From: Flavobacterium sp. UMI-01
GTDB taxonomy: Bacteria > Bacteroidota > Bacteroidia > Flavobacteriales > Flavobacteriaceae
Assembly (NCBI RefSeq): GCF_019656315.1
Contig: NZ_BPLU01000019.1
Location: forward strand, 248,001-312,000
Direction: 5' to 3'
DNA length: 64,000 nucleotides
This document shows, in pieces, positions 26,875 through 36,044 of this stretch. The position numbers and the translations under genes were made by a program. The stretch's first letter is position 1. Each line of letters begins with the position of its first letter. Under the pieces are notes generated by a model. It saw nothing but the letters and a program-made list of their open reading frames with translations. It made no database searches and was not told the origin of the DNA.

Positions 26875-27504
26875 ATGATTAAAGTTTGTATAGCTGATAG
26901 CTTACCCGTAGTACATTTTGGAGTAAAGTCATACTTCAAAGATCATTCAGACATTTCAATTGTTGCCAATGTAGGTAGCTTTTTGATGATTCGAGACATC
27001 CTCCTTACTAAGGAAATTGATGTCCTTGTCTTAGACTTAGAATTAGAAGGACTTGCTAGTATCTTTGAAATTAAGTCCATTTTAAAGAGTTTCCCTAAGA
27101 CAAAAATCATCATCTTCAGCGGACTTTCGGAACAAATTTACGCTCCAAATGCAATTAAAGCAGGAGTTTCAGGATATGTTCACAAAAAAGAAAAACTGGA
27201 AACCTTAGGACAATCTATTGTAAAAGTTCACCAAGGTAAAATCATCATGAACGAAACGGTGAAGAAAAACCTAGCCTTGATTGCTAAACAAAGTAAAAGT
27301 GAGCGTTTGTACAGAAAACTTTCAAACCGTGAAGTGGAAGTACTACGCTATTTGAGTGGCGGTAAAAAGAACCACGAAATTGCAGAAATTTTAGGATTAA
27401 ACGAAAAAACAATTAGTACTTACAAATTAAGACTACTTACTAAATTGAACGTTACCAACTTAGTTGATTTAGTGGAAAAAGCTAAGAAATTAGAAATCGT
27501 CTAA
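26875..27504 (+). CDS. LuxR/NarL-type response regulator
   Basis: 209 residues. Receiver domain (1-120) with phospho-acceptor Asp in VLVLDLE, Ser in IIIFSGLSE and Lys in SGYVHKKE. The usual acidic pair is ADS instead of ADD, so one acidic residue is replaced. The LuxR-type helix-turn-helix at about 143-205 (LSNREVEVLRYLSGGKKNHEIAEILGL) is complete. No sensor kinase is next to it. The end overlaps the end of dnaG by 4 bp, and a hairpin inside dnaG may end its transcript. Confidence 0.93.
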   Translation: MIKVCIADSLPVVHFGVKSYFKDHSDISIVANVGSFLMIRDILLTKEIDVLVLDLELEGLASIFEIKSILKSFPKTKIIIFSGLSEQIYAPNAIKAGVSGYVHKKEKLETLGQSIVKVHQGKIIMNETVKKNLALIAKQSKSERLYRKLSNREVEVLRYLSGGKKNHEIAEILGLNEKTISTYKLRLLTKLNVTNLVDLVEKAKKLEIV

Positions 27505-29471
27505 TTAAAACGAGACATTACCCTCCCTAATTTTTTTGAAAATGCATTAGTGAGGGTATTATAATCCATAATCATCGAAAGAGACTCCGTATTATCTGCA
27601 TCAGATGATATGGAGTTTTTTAATTCTTCAATAATACTACCTACTAAATACCATCTCAATGTTAAGATAGTCTCATTGACATTTTGTGCAATGGTATCCT
27701 TTTTTGTTTTAGGAAAAATATTCTGTCCTTCCCAGTTATGCATCACTAATTTCTCATCTTCCATTAAAATATCCGTCACTTCTTGCGCATAGTCAGCTGG
27801 TAAATGCATTAAATAGTGTTCTAAACTGAAATTTTCATTCTGCAGATAATGATTAATCAAATCATTATAAATTCCTCGAAACAATGGGTTAGCTAATTCC
27901 ACTTCATCTTCTTGAAGACTCAAATAAATGCGTTGAAACACTTTCAACTCTTTCTTTTCTGTCACTGTCACCACTTCACCTTCTTCGTTGGTTTTCAAAA
28001 AGGTGTCTTCAAACTCTTCCGCCTTGTTACCATAGAGCAACAAAATCTCAATAATTTTACGCTCCAAACGATATAAAATATCTACTTTTTCTAGCGATTG
28101 TGGCGTATCATTTTTGACTACTTCAAATGATTTTTGTTCTTTTTTGGCTTTCTTTTCAACTTCAGCAATATCTTTTTGAGACAATTGAGCCAAAGTACTT
28201 AGTAAGACTTGTTCTGAAATATCCATTATTCGAGAACATTCCTGAATGTAAATTTCACGTTGAATACGATCAGGAATCTTAGCGATACTTTGCACCATAT
28301 CCCTAATTAAATCCGCTTTTTTTATTGGATCATCCTTAGCTTCATTCATCAACAAGGACGCTTTGAACTGGATAAAATCTTTGGCATTGTTTTCTAAATA
28401 CAAAACCAAATCCTCATAAGATGTCTTTTTGGCAAAACTATCTGGGTCATCACCATCTGGAAACGTACACACTTTGACATTCATCCCTTCTTCCAAAATC
28501 AAATCGATTCCTCGAATAGAAGCCCGTAACCCTGCAGCATCACCATCAAAAAGAACAGTGATGTTTTTAGTCAAACGATTTATTAGCCTGATTTGGTCTG
28601 GAGTCAAGGCCGTCCCTGAAGAAGCTACAACATTTTCGATTCCTGACTGATGGAATTGAATAACATCAGTATAGCCTTCCACTAAATAGCAATTGTTTAG
28701 CTTTGCAATGGCTTGTTTGGCTTGGAAAATACCATACAAAACTTTACTTTTATGATAAATAGCACTCTCAGGTGAATTTAAATATTTTGCAGCTTTTTTA
28801 TCATTCGTTAAAATACGACCACCAAAACCTAAGGTTCTTCCTGACATACTTTGAATAGGGAACATTACACGCCCTTTAAAACGATCAAATGGACGATCCT
28901 CTTTAGGTATGGTAAGCCCTGTACTTTCAAGAAATTCTAATTGATACCCCTTACCTAATGCTTCTTTTGTAAAAGCATCCCAAGTTTCTGGCGAATATCC
29001 TAAACTAAACTTTTCAATTGTTTCATTGGTAAATCCTCTTTCTTTAAAATAGGACAAACCAATTGCTTTGCCTTCCTCCGATTTTAATAGAGTAGAATGA
29101 AAATAATTTTTAGCAAATTCTGAAACCAAATACATGCTTTCGCGCGCATCTAAATTGGCTTTCTCTTCATTTGTTTGTTCAGTTTCCTCAATCTCGATAT
29201 TGTACTTTTTAGCCAAGTACCGAATTGCTTCTGGATAGGTAAAATGTTCGTGCTCCATCAAAAAAGCCACTGCATTACCTCCTTTTCCAGAACTAAAATC
29301 TTTCCAAATTTGTTTTACAGGAGACACCATAAACGATGGCGAACGCTCATCTGAGAATGGACTTAATCCCTTATAATTACTTCCCGCTCTTTTTAATTGT
29401 ACAAAATCACCAATTACTTCCTCGACACGAGCAGTTTCAAAAACAGTATCTATGGTAGCTTGAGAAATCAT
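27501..29471 (-). CDS. dnaG: DNA primase DnaG with a ligand-free zinc-finger region
   Basis: 656 residues. The N-terminal zinc-binding domain (residues about 1-100) keeps the fold text YKGLSPFSDERSPSF and GKGGN, but each position that normally holds Cys or His (CPFH and CFGC) is Ser or another residue, so zinc is unlikely to bind. The TOPRIM core is intact, with LVEGYTDVIQFHQSG and LFDGDAAGLRA. The C-terminal domain, which binds DnaB helicase, is present. It makes RNA primers at replication forks. It overlaps the response regulator gene end by 4 bp. Confidence 0.96.
   Translation of the reverse strand: MISQATIDTVFETARVEEVIGDFVQLKRAGSNYKGLSPFSDERSPSFMVSPVKQIWKDFSSGKGGNAVAFLMEHEHFTYPEAIRYLAKKYNIEIEETEQTNEEKANLDARESMYLVSEFAKNYFHSTLLKSEEGKAIGLSYFKERGFTNETIEKFSLGYSPETWDAFTKEALGKGYQLEFLESTGLTIPKEDRPFDRFKGRVMFPIQSMSGRTLGFGGRILTNDKKAAKYLNSPESAIYHKSKVLYGIFQAKQAIAKLNNCYLVEGYTDVIQFHQSGIENVVASSGTALTPDQIRLINRLTKNITVLFDGDAAGLRASIRGIDLILEEGMNVKVCTFPDGDDPDSFAKKTSYEDLVLYLENNAKDFIQFKASLLMNEAKDDPIKKADLIRDMVQSIAKIPDRIQREIYIQECSRIMDISEQVLLSTLAQLSQKDIAEVEKKAKKEQKSFEVVKNDTPQSLEKVDILYRLERKIIEILLLYGNKAEEFEDTFLKTNEEGEVVTVTEKKELKVFQRIYLSLQEDEVELANPLFRGIYNDLINHYLQNENFSLEHYLMHLPADYAQEVTDILMEDEKLVMHNWEGQNIFPKTKKDTIAQNVNETILTLRWYLVGSIIEELKNSISSDADNTESLSMIMDYNTLTNAFSKKLGRVMSRFN
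27519..27558 (+). terminator. Possible hairpin terminator inside the 3' end of dnaG
   Basis: Stem 27519-27531 against 27546-27558 (12 of 13 pairs) lies 15 bp after the response regulator stop and within dnaG coding sequence. On plus it is followed by TTATAAT, not a full T run. It could end the regulator transcript while also coding primase residues. Confidence 0.4.
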
Positions 29472-29509
29472 TTTATAAAAAGGTATAAAGTATAAAAATT
29501 TTGAGAAAG

Positions 29510-29541
29510 CAAAATTACAAAGTATTTTAATGAAATTTCAA
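29510..29541 (-). promoter_or_regulatory. Promoter of dnaG
   Basis: On the minus strand TTG (29541-29539), 21 nt spacer, TAATTTTG (29517-29510). Fits the Bacteroidetes consensus and lies 38 nt before the dnaG start. Confidence 0.5.
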
Positions 29542-29631
29542 GAGCAACAAATGCAATTTCAACAAATCAAAAAAAACTTTATTAGCTAGGGTAACAAAAA
29601 ATCACTTAAAAAATTTTAAAATTGAAATGCA

Positions 29632-30609
29632 TTATTTTTTTCTTTCAATCACATAATTAACCATTAAAATCAATGATTTTTTATAGTCAGAATCAGGGTA
29701 ATTTTCTATTAATGAAAGTGCTTCTTGTTGAAATGCAATCATTTTATTTTCGGCGTAAGCCAAACCATTATTATCTTTTACAAAAGCAATCACTTCTTTG
29801 ACACGCTTCTTGTCTTTGTTATGATTTTTAATCGAATTGATCAGCCAACTTTTTTCTTTTGAAGTACAAGTATTCAAAACATGAATAAGTGGCAATGTCA
29901 TTTTTTGTTCTTTGATATCGATACCTGTAGGCTTACCAATTGCGTCATCTGAATAATCAAATAAATCGTCTTTAATTTGAAATGCCATACCAATTAATTC
30001 TCCAAATTTTCTAATATTTTCGACTTGAATCGCATCATCAACTACAGATTTTGCACCCAAGGCACAACAAGCCGCTATGAGGGTAGCTGTTTTTTTTCGA
30101 ATAATCTCATAATATACCTCTTCGGTTATATCAAGTCGTCGAGCTTTTTCTATTTGCAGCAATTCACCTTCACTCATCTCCCTTACTGCAACCGATATAA
30201 TTTGAAGTAAATCAAAATCCCCATTATCAATGGACAACAACAATCCTTTGGAAAGTAAATAATCACCTACCAAAACGGCTATTTTATTTTTCCACAACGC
30301 ATTGATGGAAAAAAAACCTCTTCGTCTATTACTATCGTCCACTACGTCATCATGTACCAAAGTAGCCGTATGAATTAATTCTATCACACTTGCCCCTCTA
30401 TAGGTGCGCTCATTAACGATACCACTAGAAACCATTTTTGCACATAGAAAAACAAACATAGGCCGCATTTGTTTTCCTTTGCGATTAACAATATAATAAG
30501 TAATTCTGTTAAGTAAAGCTACTTGTGAAGACATTGACTCATGAAACTTTTTTTCAAAAAGTTCCATTTCAATATTAATAGGCTGTTTTATTTGGGAAGT
30601 AACATTCAT
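29632..30609 (-). CDS. Polyprenyl diphosphate synthase
   Basis: 325 residues with the first aspartate-rich motif HDDVVDDSNRRRG near residue 92, preceded by GKQMRPMFVFL, and the second motif KDDLFDY near 220. These are trans-isoprenyl diphosphate synthases making chains for quinones; the length of the chain cannot be read from the sequence here, though menaquinone side chain synthesis is the likely use. It is upstream of dnaG on the same strand, with a 160-bp gap holding a dnaG promoter. Confidence 0.93.
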   Translation of the reverse strand: MNVTSQIKQPINIEMELFEKKFHESMSSQVALLNRITYYIVNRKGKQMRPMFVFLCAKMVSSGIVNERTYRGASVIELIHTATLVHDDVVDDSNRRRGFFSINALWKNKIAVLVGDYLLSKGLLLSIDNGDFDLLQIISVAVREMSEGELLQIEKARRLDITEEVYYEIIRKKTATLIAACCALGAKSVVDDAIQVENIRKFGELIGMAFQIKDDLFDYSDDAIGKPTGIDIKEQKMTLPLIHVLNTCTSKEKSWLINSIKNHNKDKKRVKEVIAFVKDNNGLAYAENKMIAFQQEALSLIENYPDSDYKKSLILMVNYVIERKK

Positions 30610-30617
30610 TTCGATTT

Positions 30618-30646
30618 CAAATATACTGTTTTTAATAAAAAAACAA
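30618..30646 (-). promoter_or_regulatory. Promoter of the polyprenyl synthase gene
   Basis: On the minus strand TTG (30646-30644), 18 nt, TATATTTG (30625-30618). The box ends 9 nt before the ATG at 30609, so the leader would be very short. Confidence 0.5.
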
Positions 30647-30806
30647 CCAAATAATTTGTAATACTCCCGCCCAAAAAAATCCCTAACCTTTAACGATACT
30701 TTTTGTTGCTTTTTTTGTACATTAGACCCTTAATTTCACCCCAGATTAAACCTTATACCAATTTAACAATCAAATCTTTAACTTTAACCTAAAACTTTAA
30801 ACCATC

Positions 30807-31646
30807 ATGAAAACAAGAAAAATCATCCTAGCGACCTTGCTTGTTATAGGTCTTTGTATTAGTTGTGATTCCAATGACAAAACAACTGATAACACACCAC
30901 TTACCGAGGCAGATTTATCAAATGAAACGAAAATTGATGCAGCTATCGAAGATGTTTCAAACATTGCTGAAGACCAATATGCCGCACAGCAAACTGTAAC
31001 GAGCAAATCAAGTGTTGTCGTTCCTAGATACCTACCGGATTGTGCTGAGATAAAAACAAATACAACCAATGACTCTCACATTCGAACCATTGATTTTGGT
31101 ACGACGGGATGCACACTTAAAAACGGAAATGTCATTAAAGGAAAAATCACAATCAGTTTTTCAAAAAGCACTACTGATGCAACAAAAACAATAGCCTATA
31201 CCTTAGAGAATTTTTATCACAATGGCAATCTAATCACGGGAAACAAAAGTTTAGTTATAAGTAAATTAAACACTACCAAACCAGTTGTAACTCACACTTT
31301 AGACATGACAATTACGTTTGCCAATGGTAACGTTTACACAAGAACCGGAACTATCATGAGAGAATTTTCAGAGGGCTATACCACTCCTGGCAACTGGGAA
31401 GACAATGTGCTTTCTATTACTGGTAACACAAGTACCACATTACCTACAGGCGCTAAAATCACTAAAACCATAACAGCTGCTTTAATTGTTAAAGCAAGTT
31501 GTAAAATTGTTTTTCCCGTAAAAGGCACCATGACTATTGTTAAAAACGGTAGTGAAGGCGTAGTGGATTTTGGCGATGGTTCTTGCGATAAATTAGCCAC
31601 CTTCACATTCAAAGGAATACCCATTCCTTTTGAATTAAAAAATTAA
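30807..31646 (+). CDS. Lipoprotein of unknown function
   Basis: 279 residues with a lipoprotein signal (LCISCDSN, Cys20). The acidic linker with DSNDKTTDN after the Cys may act as a surface export signal in this phylum. The rest is beta-rich, with four Cys (in LPDCAEI, TTGCTLKN, KASCKIVF, DGSCDKLA) that could form two disulfides. Two halves have similar text (IDFGTTGCTLKNGNVIKGKITISF and VDFGDGSCDKLATFTF), suggesting an internal symmetry. I do not recognise a named family. It is monocistronic with a strong terminator behind it. Confidence 0.75.
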   Translation: MKTRKIILATLLVIGLCISCDSNDKTTDNTPLTEADLSNETKIDAAIEDVSNIAEDQYAAQQTVTSKSSVVVPRYLPDCAEIKTNTTNDSHIRTIDFGTTGCTLKNGNVIKGKITISFSKSTTDATKTIAYTLENFYHNGNLITGNKSLVISKLNTTKPVVTHTLDMTITFANGNVYTRTGTIMREFSEGYTTPGNWEDNVLSITGNTSTTLPTGAKITKTITAALIVKASCKIVFPVKGTMTIVKNGSEGVVDFGDGSCDKLATFTFKGIPIPFELKN

Positions 31647-31672
31647 TTGCCTTTTCCTAAAAACACTAACAC

Positions 31673-31718
31673 AAATAGCGTAATTTACTTTTGAATATTA
31701 AAGTAAATTACGCTATTT
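31673..31718 (+). terminator. Long-stem terminator
   Basis: A perfect 19-bp stem (31673-31691 against 31700-31718) with an 8-nt loop, then CATTTT, lies 27 bp after the lipoprotein stop. Confidence 0.8.
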
Positions 31719-31896
31719 CATTTTAAGAGATTACAATCTCTTTACTTCATTTATAAAATATAACATCTGCATAATAAGGCACCAAACAAACTCTATGTTG
31801 CACAAAACACAGTTTTTAACAAGATTTTATTACTAAAATGCAACTACAACTAGTAATCTTGAATTACATTTACAACAAGCAACGCAACACTATTTT

Positions 31897-32661
31897 ATGT
31901 GCAAAGAGGTTTTCATTTGGGTATTTTTCTTTATCCAAATAAATTATGGACAAAACAGAAACGATAAAGTCGTTCATGGAAAAATCATCGCCAATCAGAA
32001 TGCTACTGAAGGTATAACCGTTACAAATTTATCAAACAAAACAAGCACTCTAACCAATAACAACGGTGAATTTCATATTGAAGTAAAAAAAGGCGACTCG
32101 TTAATATTCTCTTCCATTGCATTAGAAAAACAAACTAAACTAATCGAACTAGAAGATTTAAACGACGCTGTTATGATAATAGAGATGCAGGATAAAGTCA
32201 ACAACCTTGAAACTGTTGTCATCAACAAACAACCTGAAATAAATGCCCTATCTACTGGAGTACTTTCAAAAAAACCAAAAAGTTTTACTCAAATGGAAAG
32301 AAAATTGGAAACAGCAGGTGATTTCAAACCCATTCATCTTTTAGGATTATTAGGAGGATGCTTGGCCATAGATCCCCTTTTGAATGCCATCAATGGCAGA
32401 ACTAAATCAATTAAAAGAATGTTCCAAGTCGAAAAAAAATCGGAAGTTTTAAATCAAATAACCCCGCTTTTCGACGAAGATTATTTTACCAAAAGACTGA
32501 AAATTCCAAAAGACTACATCAAAGGCTTCCTGTATTACTGGATTGAAGACAAAAATAATGAGACCGTTTTAAAATCAAAAAATAAGATACAAATTGATTT
32601 TTTGATGACGAAATTGGCCTTAGAATACAATCAACTGATTCAAGGAAAAACCAAGTTGTAA
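31897..32661 (+). CDS. CarboxypepD_reg-like domain protein (paralogue of the gene at 57117)
   Basis: 254 residues. A signal peptide (about 1-18) is followed by a carboxypeptidase regulatory-like beta-sandwich domain (about 26-108: VHGKIIANQNATEGITV, NNNGEFHIEVKKGDSLIFSS). The C-terminal half is unrelated to TonB receptors and matches the protein encoded at 57117 in layout and in its last 60 residues. The domain is common in outer membrane proteins of Bacteroidetes. Function unknown. Confidence 0.75.
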   Translation: MCKEVFIWVFFFIQINYGQNRNDKVVHGKIIANQNATEGITVTNLSNKTSTLTNNNGEFHIEVKKGDSLIFSSIALEKQTKLIELEDLNDAVMIIEMQDKVNNLETVVINKQPEINALSTGVLSKKPKSFTQMERKLETAGDFKPIHLLGLLGGCLAIDPLLNAINGRTKSIKRMFQVEKKSEVLNQITPLFDEDYFTKRLKIPKDYIKGFLYYWIEDKNNETVLKSKNKIQIDFLMTKLALEYNQLIQGKTKL

Positions 32662-32853
32662 CTTTTTTAGAATGCCAATTTAGTTTCTAACATTGGCTCT
32701 TAATAGACCGTTAATTAAATTTAAGATTATTATTGACACCATCAAACTGGAATGAAAATCATTTTCGTTACAAAATAATCACAACTTAAGAGGTTTCATC
32801 GGATTTCAATCGAATTTTATTAGAAATAAAATTTCATGACCACTCTGATAAAA

Positions 32854-32895
32854 AGAAATAAAAAAACTACTTAGCTTACTGACCAAGTAGTTTTT
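32854..32895 (-). terminator. Terminator of the DUF2383 gene
   Basis: A 10-bp stem (32863-32872 against 32885-32894) is followed on the minus strand by a long T-rich run. It lies 21 bp beyond the stop codon at 32916. Confidence 0.8.
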
Positions 32896-32915
32896 AATAA
32901 AAATGGTTCTGAATG

Positions 32916-33374
32916 TTAAGACAATTTTTTTGACTTAATTTTCATCAGGGTGTTTTGAATACCGTTTAATTGTTTGGAAACAATGGCAATTTGATTTAAC
33001 TCTAAATGACCTTTTTCTAAAGCATTTTTATACTCCTCAATTGCAGCTTCTTCCCCTGTAATACAAGCATTAATGATTGCTTCTGTATCGCCACTGGTAA
33101 AAGACGCTTTGATATCTATCCAAGCACGATGCATGGCGCCCAATGGCCCACCTCCGGCAGTATCCGTTGACTTCCCTAACCTATTAATTTCGTCCTGCAA
33201 TTCCACTATATACAAAGCGCGTTCTCTTGCATATTCTAAGAAATCCGATTTAATAGCTGGACTTTCTACCTGTTCAGCTGCGGAGGTATATCCTAATTTA
33301 CCATCTTCCAAAATTGAAATTAATCCATTTAATACCGCAACTATTTCTTCTCTTGTTTCATCTGTATGTATCAT
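32916..33374 (-). CDS. PA2169-family four-helix bundle protein (DUF2383)
   Basis: 152 residues predicted as four long helices with ferritin-like spacing of Glu: EETREEIVAVLNGLISILEDGKLGY, YAAREREL-type YARERALYIVELQDEINRLG, and EEAAIEEYKNALEKG. The conserved GGGPLGAMHRAWIDIKA segment is typical of the PA2169 family. The function of the family is not established; related proteins are often stress-related. It is monocistronic. Confidence 0.85.
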   Translation of the reverse strand: MIHTDETREEIVAVLNGLISILEDGKLGYTSAAEQVESPAIKSDFLEYARERALYIVELQDEINRLGKSTDTAGGGPLGAMHRAWIDIKASFTSGDTEAIINACITGEEAAIEEYKNALEKGHLELNQIAIVSKQLNGIQNTLMKIKSKKLS

Positions 33375-33482
33375 AACTTTTTTTTTAATTGATTTGATAA
33401 TACAAAGATGAAGATTGCCTTAAGTTTTTGTCTTATAAAATTCTACGGTTTTATTATAGAATTATCTGCTGATCAATTAACT

Positions 33483-33512
33483 AAAAAAATTGCCCCAAGT
33501 TTCCTTGAGGCA
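33483..33512 (-). terminator. Terminator after the aminotransferase gene
   Basis: A 9-bp stem with one G-T pair (33491-33499 against 33504-33512), GGAAA-like tetraloop, followed on the minus strand by ATTTTTTT. It also has a T stretch on plus, so it may act both ways. Confidence 0.8.
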
Positions 33513-33574
33513 TTTTTATTATTTAAAGTAAGTGATCCTTAGAACCACTAACTTCATATTTTTAACCTTACCAA

Positions 33575-34765
33575 CTATCCCGCCAAAGCGTCTTTGATTC
33601 GTCTTAAAGCTTCTTTTAACAATTCATCACTGGTTGCATAAGAAAAACGGATACAGTTTGGGTTACCAAAAGCATCACCAGTTACAGTTGCTACGTTGGC
33701 CTCAGCCAAAAGGTACATAGAAACATCATTAGCATCCTTAATTTCAGTCCCCTTTAATGTTTTTCCAAAGAAAGAAGAAACATCTGGGAATACGTAGAAT
33801 GCCCCTTCTGGAACATTGATTTTAATTCCTGGAATTTCTTTTAACAAGCCAACCACTAAATCTCTACGAGAATGGAATGCTTGTACCATGTGATTCAACA
33901 CGGAAGGATCAGCATCAACAGCCGTAATGGTAGCACGTTGCGCAATAGAGTTAGCTCCAGAAGTTACTTGACCTTGAATTTTTGTACACGCTTTAGCAAT
34001 GAATTCAGGCGCTCCAATGTATCCAATTCTATAACCTGTCATAGCAAAAGCTTTAGCAACTCCATTTACGGTAATTGTTCTTTCAAACATTCCTGGTATT
34101 GAGGCAATACTACAAAATGTTCCAGAAAAATTGATATGCTCATAGATTTCATCCGCAACAACATAGATGTTTGGGTATTTTTCTAATACTTTACCTAAAG
34201 CAGTTAATTCCTCACGACTATATACGGAACCTGATGGATTACATGGTGAAGAAAACCACATCATTTTTGTTTTAGGTGTGATTGCAGCTTCTAATTGCTC
34301 AGGAGTAATTTTGAAATCTGATTCAACAGAAGTAGGAACTTCTACAGGAACTCCCCCTGATAATTTTACGATCTCGAAATAAGAAACCCAGTAAGGTGCT
34401 GGCAAAATAACTTCATCTCCATCGTTTAACATTACTTGTGCAATGTTATATAATGATTGTTTTGCCCCTGTAGAAACCACAATATTTGCTGGTTTGTAGT
34501 CTAAGTCATTGTCTCTTTTAAATTTTCGACAAATAGCATCTTTTAACTCAGCATAACCATCTACTGGTGAATAGGTACTGTAGTTTTCATCAATTGCTTT
34601 TTTAGCAGCTTCTTTGATGAAGTCTGGAGTATTGAAGTCAGGTTCTCCTAAACTTAAACTGATAATGTCTTTGCCTTGTGCTTTTAATTCGCGAGCCAAT
34701 GCTGCCATTGCTAATGTTTGCGAAGTAGCCAAATTGTTAATTCTGTCTGAAAGAATATGGTTCAT
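33575..34765 (-). CDS. Class I/II PLP-dependent aminotransferase, aspartate aminotransferase type
   Basis: 396 residues, the usual length. It has the N-terminal SLGEPDFNTP substrate motif, SSPCNPSGSVY (Asn that holds PLP), ADEIYEHI and the PLP lysine in NGVAKAFAMTGYRIGY near residue 238. The 1-beta subgroup of aspartate aminotransferases has this pattern, though other amino acids or prephenate could be used as well. The gene follows the desaturase gene on the same strand by 69 bp. Confidence 0.93.
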   Translation of the reverse strand: MNHILSDRINNLATSQTLAMAALARELKAQGKDIISLSLGEPDFNTPDFIKEAAKKAIDENYSTYSPVDGYAELKDAICRKFKRDNDLDYKPANIVVSTGAKQSLYNIAQVMLNDGDEVILPAPYWVSYFEIVKLSGGVPVEVPTSVESDFKITPEQLEAAITPKTKMMWFSSPCNPSGSVYSREELTALGKVLEKYPNIYVVADEIYEHINFSGTFCSIASIPGMFERTITVNGVAKAFAMTGYRIGYIGAPEFIAKACTKIQGQVTSGANSIAQRATITAVDADPSVLNHMVQAFHSRRDLVVGLLKEIPGIKINVPEGAFYVFPDVSSFFGKTLKGTEIKDANDVSMYLLAEANVATVTGDAFGNPNCIRFSYATSDELLKEALRRIKDALAG

Positions 34766-34834
34766 TAAAGTTGATTTAAAAGGCTCTAATTTCAGTAAAG
34801 AAATTGAAGCGGTTAATGATTTATTTTTGTTTTC

Positions 34835-35932
34835 TTATTGCGATATTTCAGGTTGCATCCCCAACTCCTTCAAATGTTTCATGTGCGCGATGACAGCACT
34901 AAACATGGTTTTATATTCAAAATAAGGCAAATTACATTCTTTGGCTGTTTGCTTGACAAATTCGGCAATTTTACCATAGTGAATATGACTAATATGAGGA
35001 TACAAATGATGTTCAATTTGATGATTTAAACCACCTGTGTAATAGTTAAGCAACCAACTTTTGGGCGCAAAATTAGTAGTGGTATATAATTGATGAATAG
35101 CCCAAGTATTGTCCATTTCATTCAATTCATTTGGTGTTGGATTGTCTGTTTCTTCGACTACGTGTGCTAATTGAAAAACAACACTTAAAATTAATCCAGC
35201 GGTATAATGCATTATAAAAAAACCAATGAGGACTTTCCACCAAGTGATAAATACCATTGGTACCACCAACCAGAAAGAAAAATAGATAATTTTAGAAATA
35301 ACCAAACCTGTCCATAATTTTTTAGGATTCGCTGGCCCACCGTAAGACAACTTTCTTTTTAGATAATCTCTCATCTGTTTAAAATCAGTTGTCAAACACC
35401 AATTGATTGTTAACAATCCATAAAGTAAAATGGCATAATATTGTTGAAAACGGTGAAAGCTGTACCATTTAGCGTGTTTGGTAAAACGAATAATTCGTCC
35501 TGCTTCTAAATCCTCGTCATGACCTGGGATATTGGTATACGTATGATGCAACACATTATGCTGTACCTGCCAGTTATATACATTACCTGCTAATATATAA
35601 ATGCTTCCCCCCATAATTTTATTCAACCAGGGTTTGGACGAATAGGAACCGTGATTCCCATCATGCATGACATTCATTCCTACGCCTGCCATTCCAATCC
35701 CCATAACAAAACTCAATAAAATATGGATACCAAAGTGAATTGTAGGCGTTAATAATAAAACAAAATAGGGCACAAATAAGATGGAGAACATCACAACAGT
35801 CTTTGTGTACAATTTCCAGTTACCTGTTTTTTTAATGTTATTTTCCTTGAAATATTCATTCACTCGCGAGTTTAAAATTTTAAAAAATTTTAAAGCATCA
35901 TGTCGTGGAAAAGTCGGCGCATTCGAATTCAT
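34835..35932 (-). CDS. Membrane fatty acid desaturase
   Basis: 365 residues from the ATG at 35932; the frame could extend 19 codons, but the promoter box at 35958-35965 sits inside that extension. The three His boxes are HDGNH at 90-94, HNVLHH at 125-130 and HQIEHH at 304-309, with four or more membrane helices. The HQIEHH box with Gln is found in front-end (delta-5/6 type) and linoleoyl-CoA desaturases. It introduces a double bond into acyl chains, with electrons from cytochrome b5 or ferredoxin-like donors not encoded here. Confidence 0.92.
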   Translation of the reverse strand: MNSNAPTFPRHDALKFFKILNSRVNEYFKENNIKKTGNWKLYTKTVVMFSILFVPYFVLLLTPTIHFGIHILLSFVMGIGMAGVGMNVMHDGNHGSYSSKPWLNKIMGGSIYILAGNVYNWQVQHNVLHHTYTNIPGHDEDLEAGRIIRFTKHAKWYSFHRFQQYYAILLYGLLTINWCLTTDFKQMRDYLKRKLSYGGPANPKKLWTGLVISKIIYFSFWLVVPMVFITWWKVLIGFFIMHYTAGLILSVVFQLAHVVEETDNPTPNELNEMDNTWAIHQLYTTTNFAPKSWLLNYYTGGLNHQIEHHLYPHISHIHYGKIAEFVKQTAKECNLPYFEYKTMFSAVIAHMKHLKELGMQPEISQ

Positions 35933-35957
35933 AAATAGTTTAGGTTGTAATAGTTTG

Positions 35958-35990
35958 CAAAGGTAATTATTAAAATTTTCTATTTGCAAA
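35958..35990 (-). promoter_or_regulatory. Promoter of the desaturase gene
   Basis: On the minus strand TTTG (35990-35987), 21 nt, TACCTTTG (35965-35958), 25 nt before the ATG at 35932. Both elements fit the consensus. Confidence 0.65.
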
Positions 35991-36020
35991 AATCATCTAC
36001 TATTTAAGATTTAAAAATAC

Positions 36021-36028
36021 TACTTTTG
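36021..36028 (+). promoter_or_regulatory. Promoter -7 box of rsmG
   Basis: TACTTTTG fits TAnnTTTG, 16 nt before the rsmG ATG. No -33 TTTG at standard distance was found. It is back to back with the desaturase promoter. Confidence 0.5.
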
Positions 36029-36044
36029 TTAAAAATTTAAGATA

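Noticed and set aside
35933..35989. Longer start for the desaturase adding 19 residues
   Set aside because: The extension covers the promoter box at 35958-35965.
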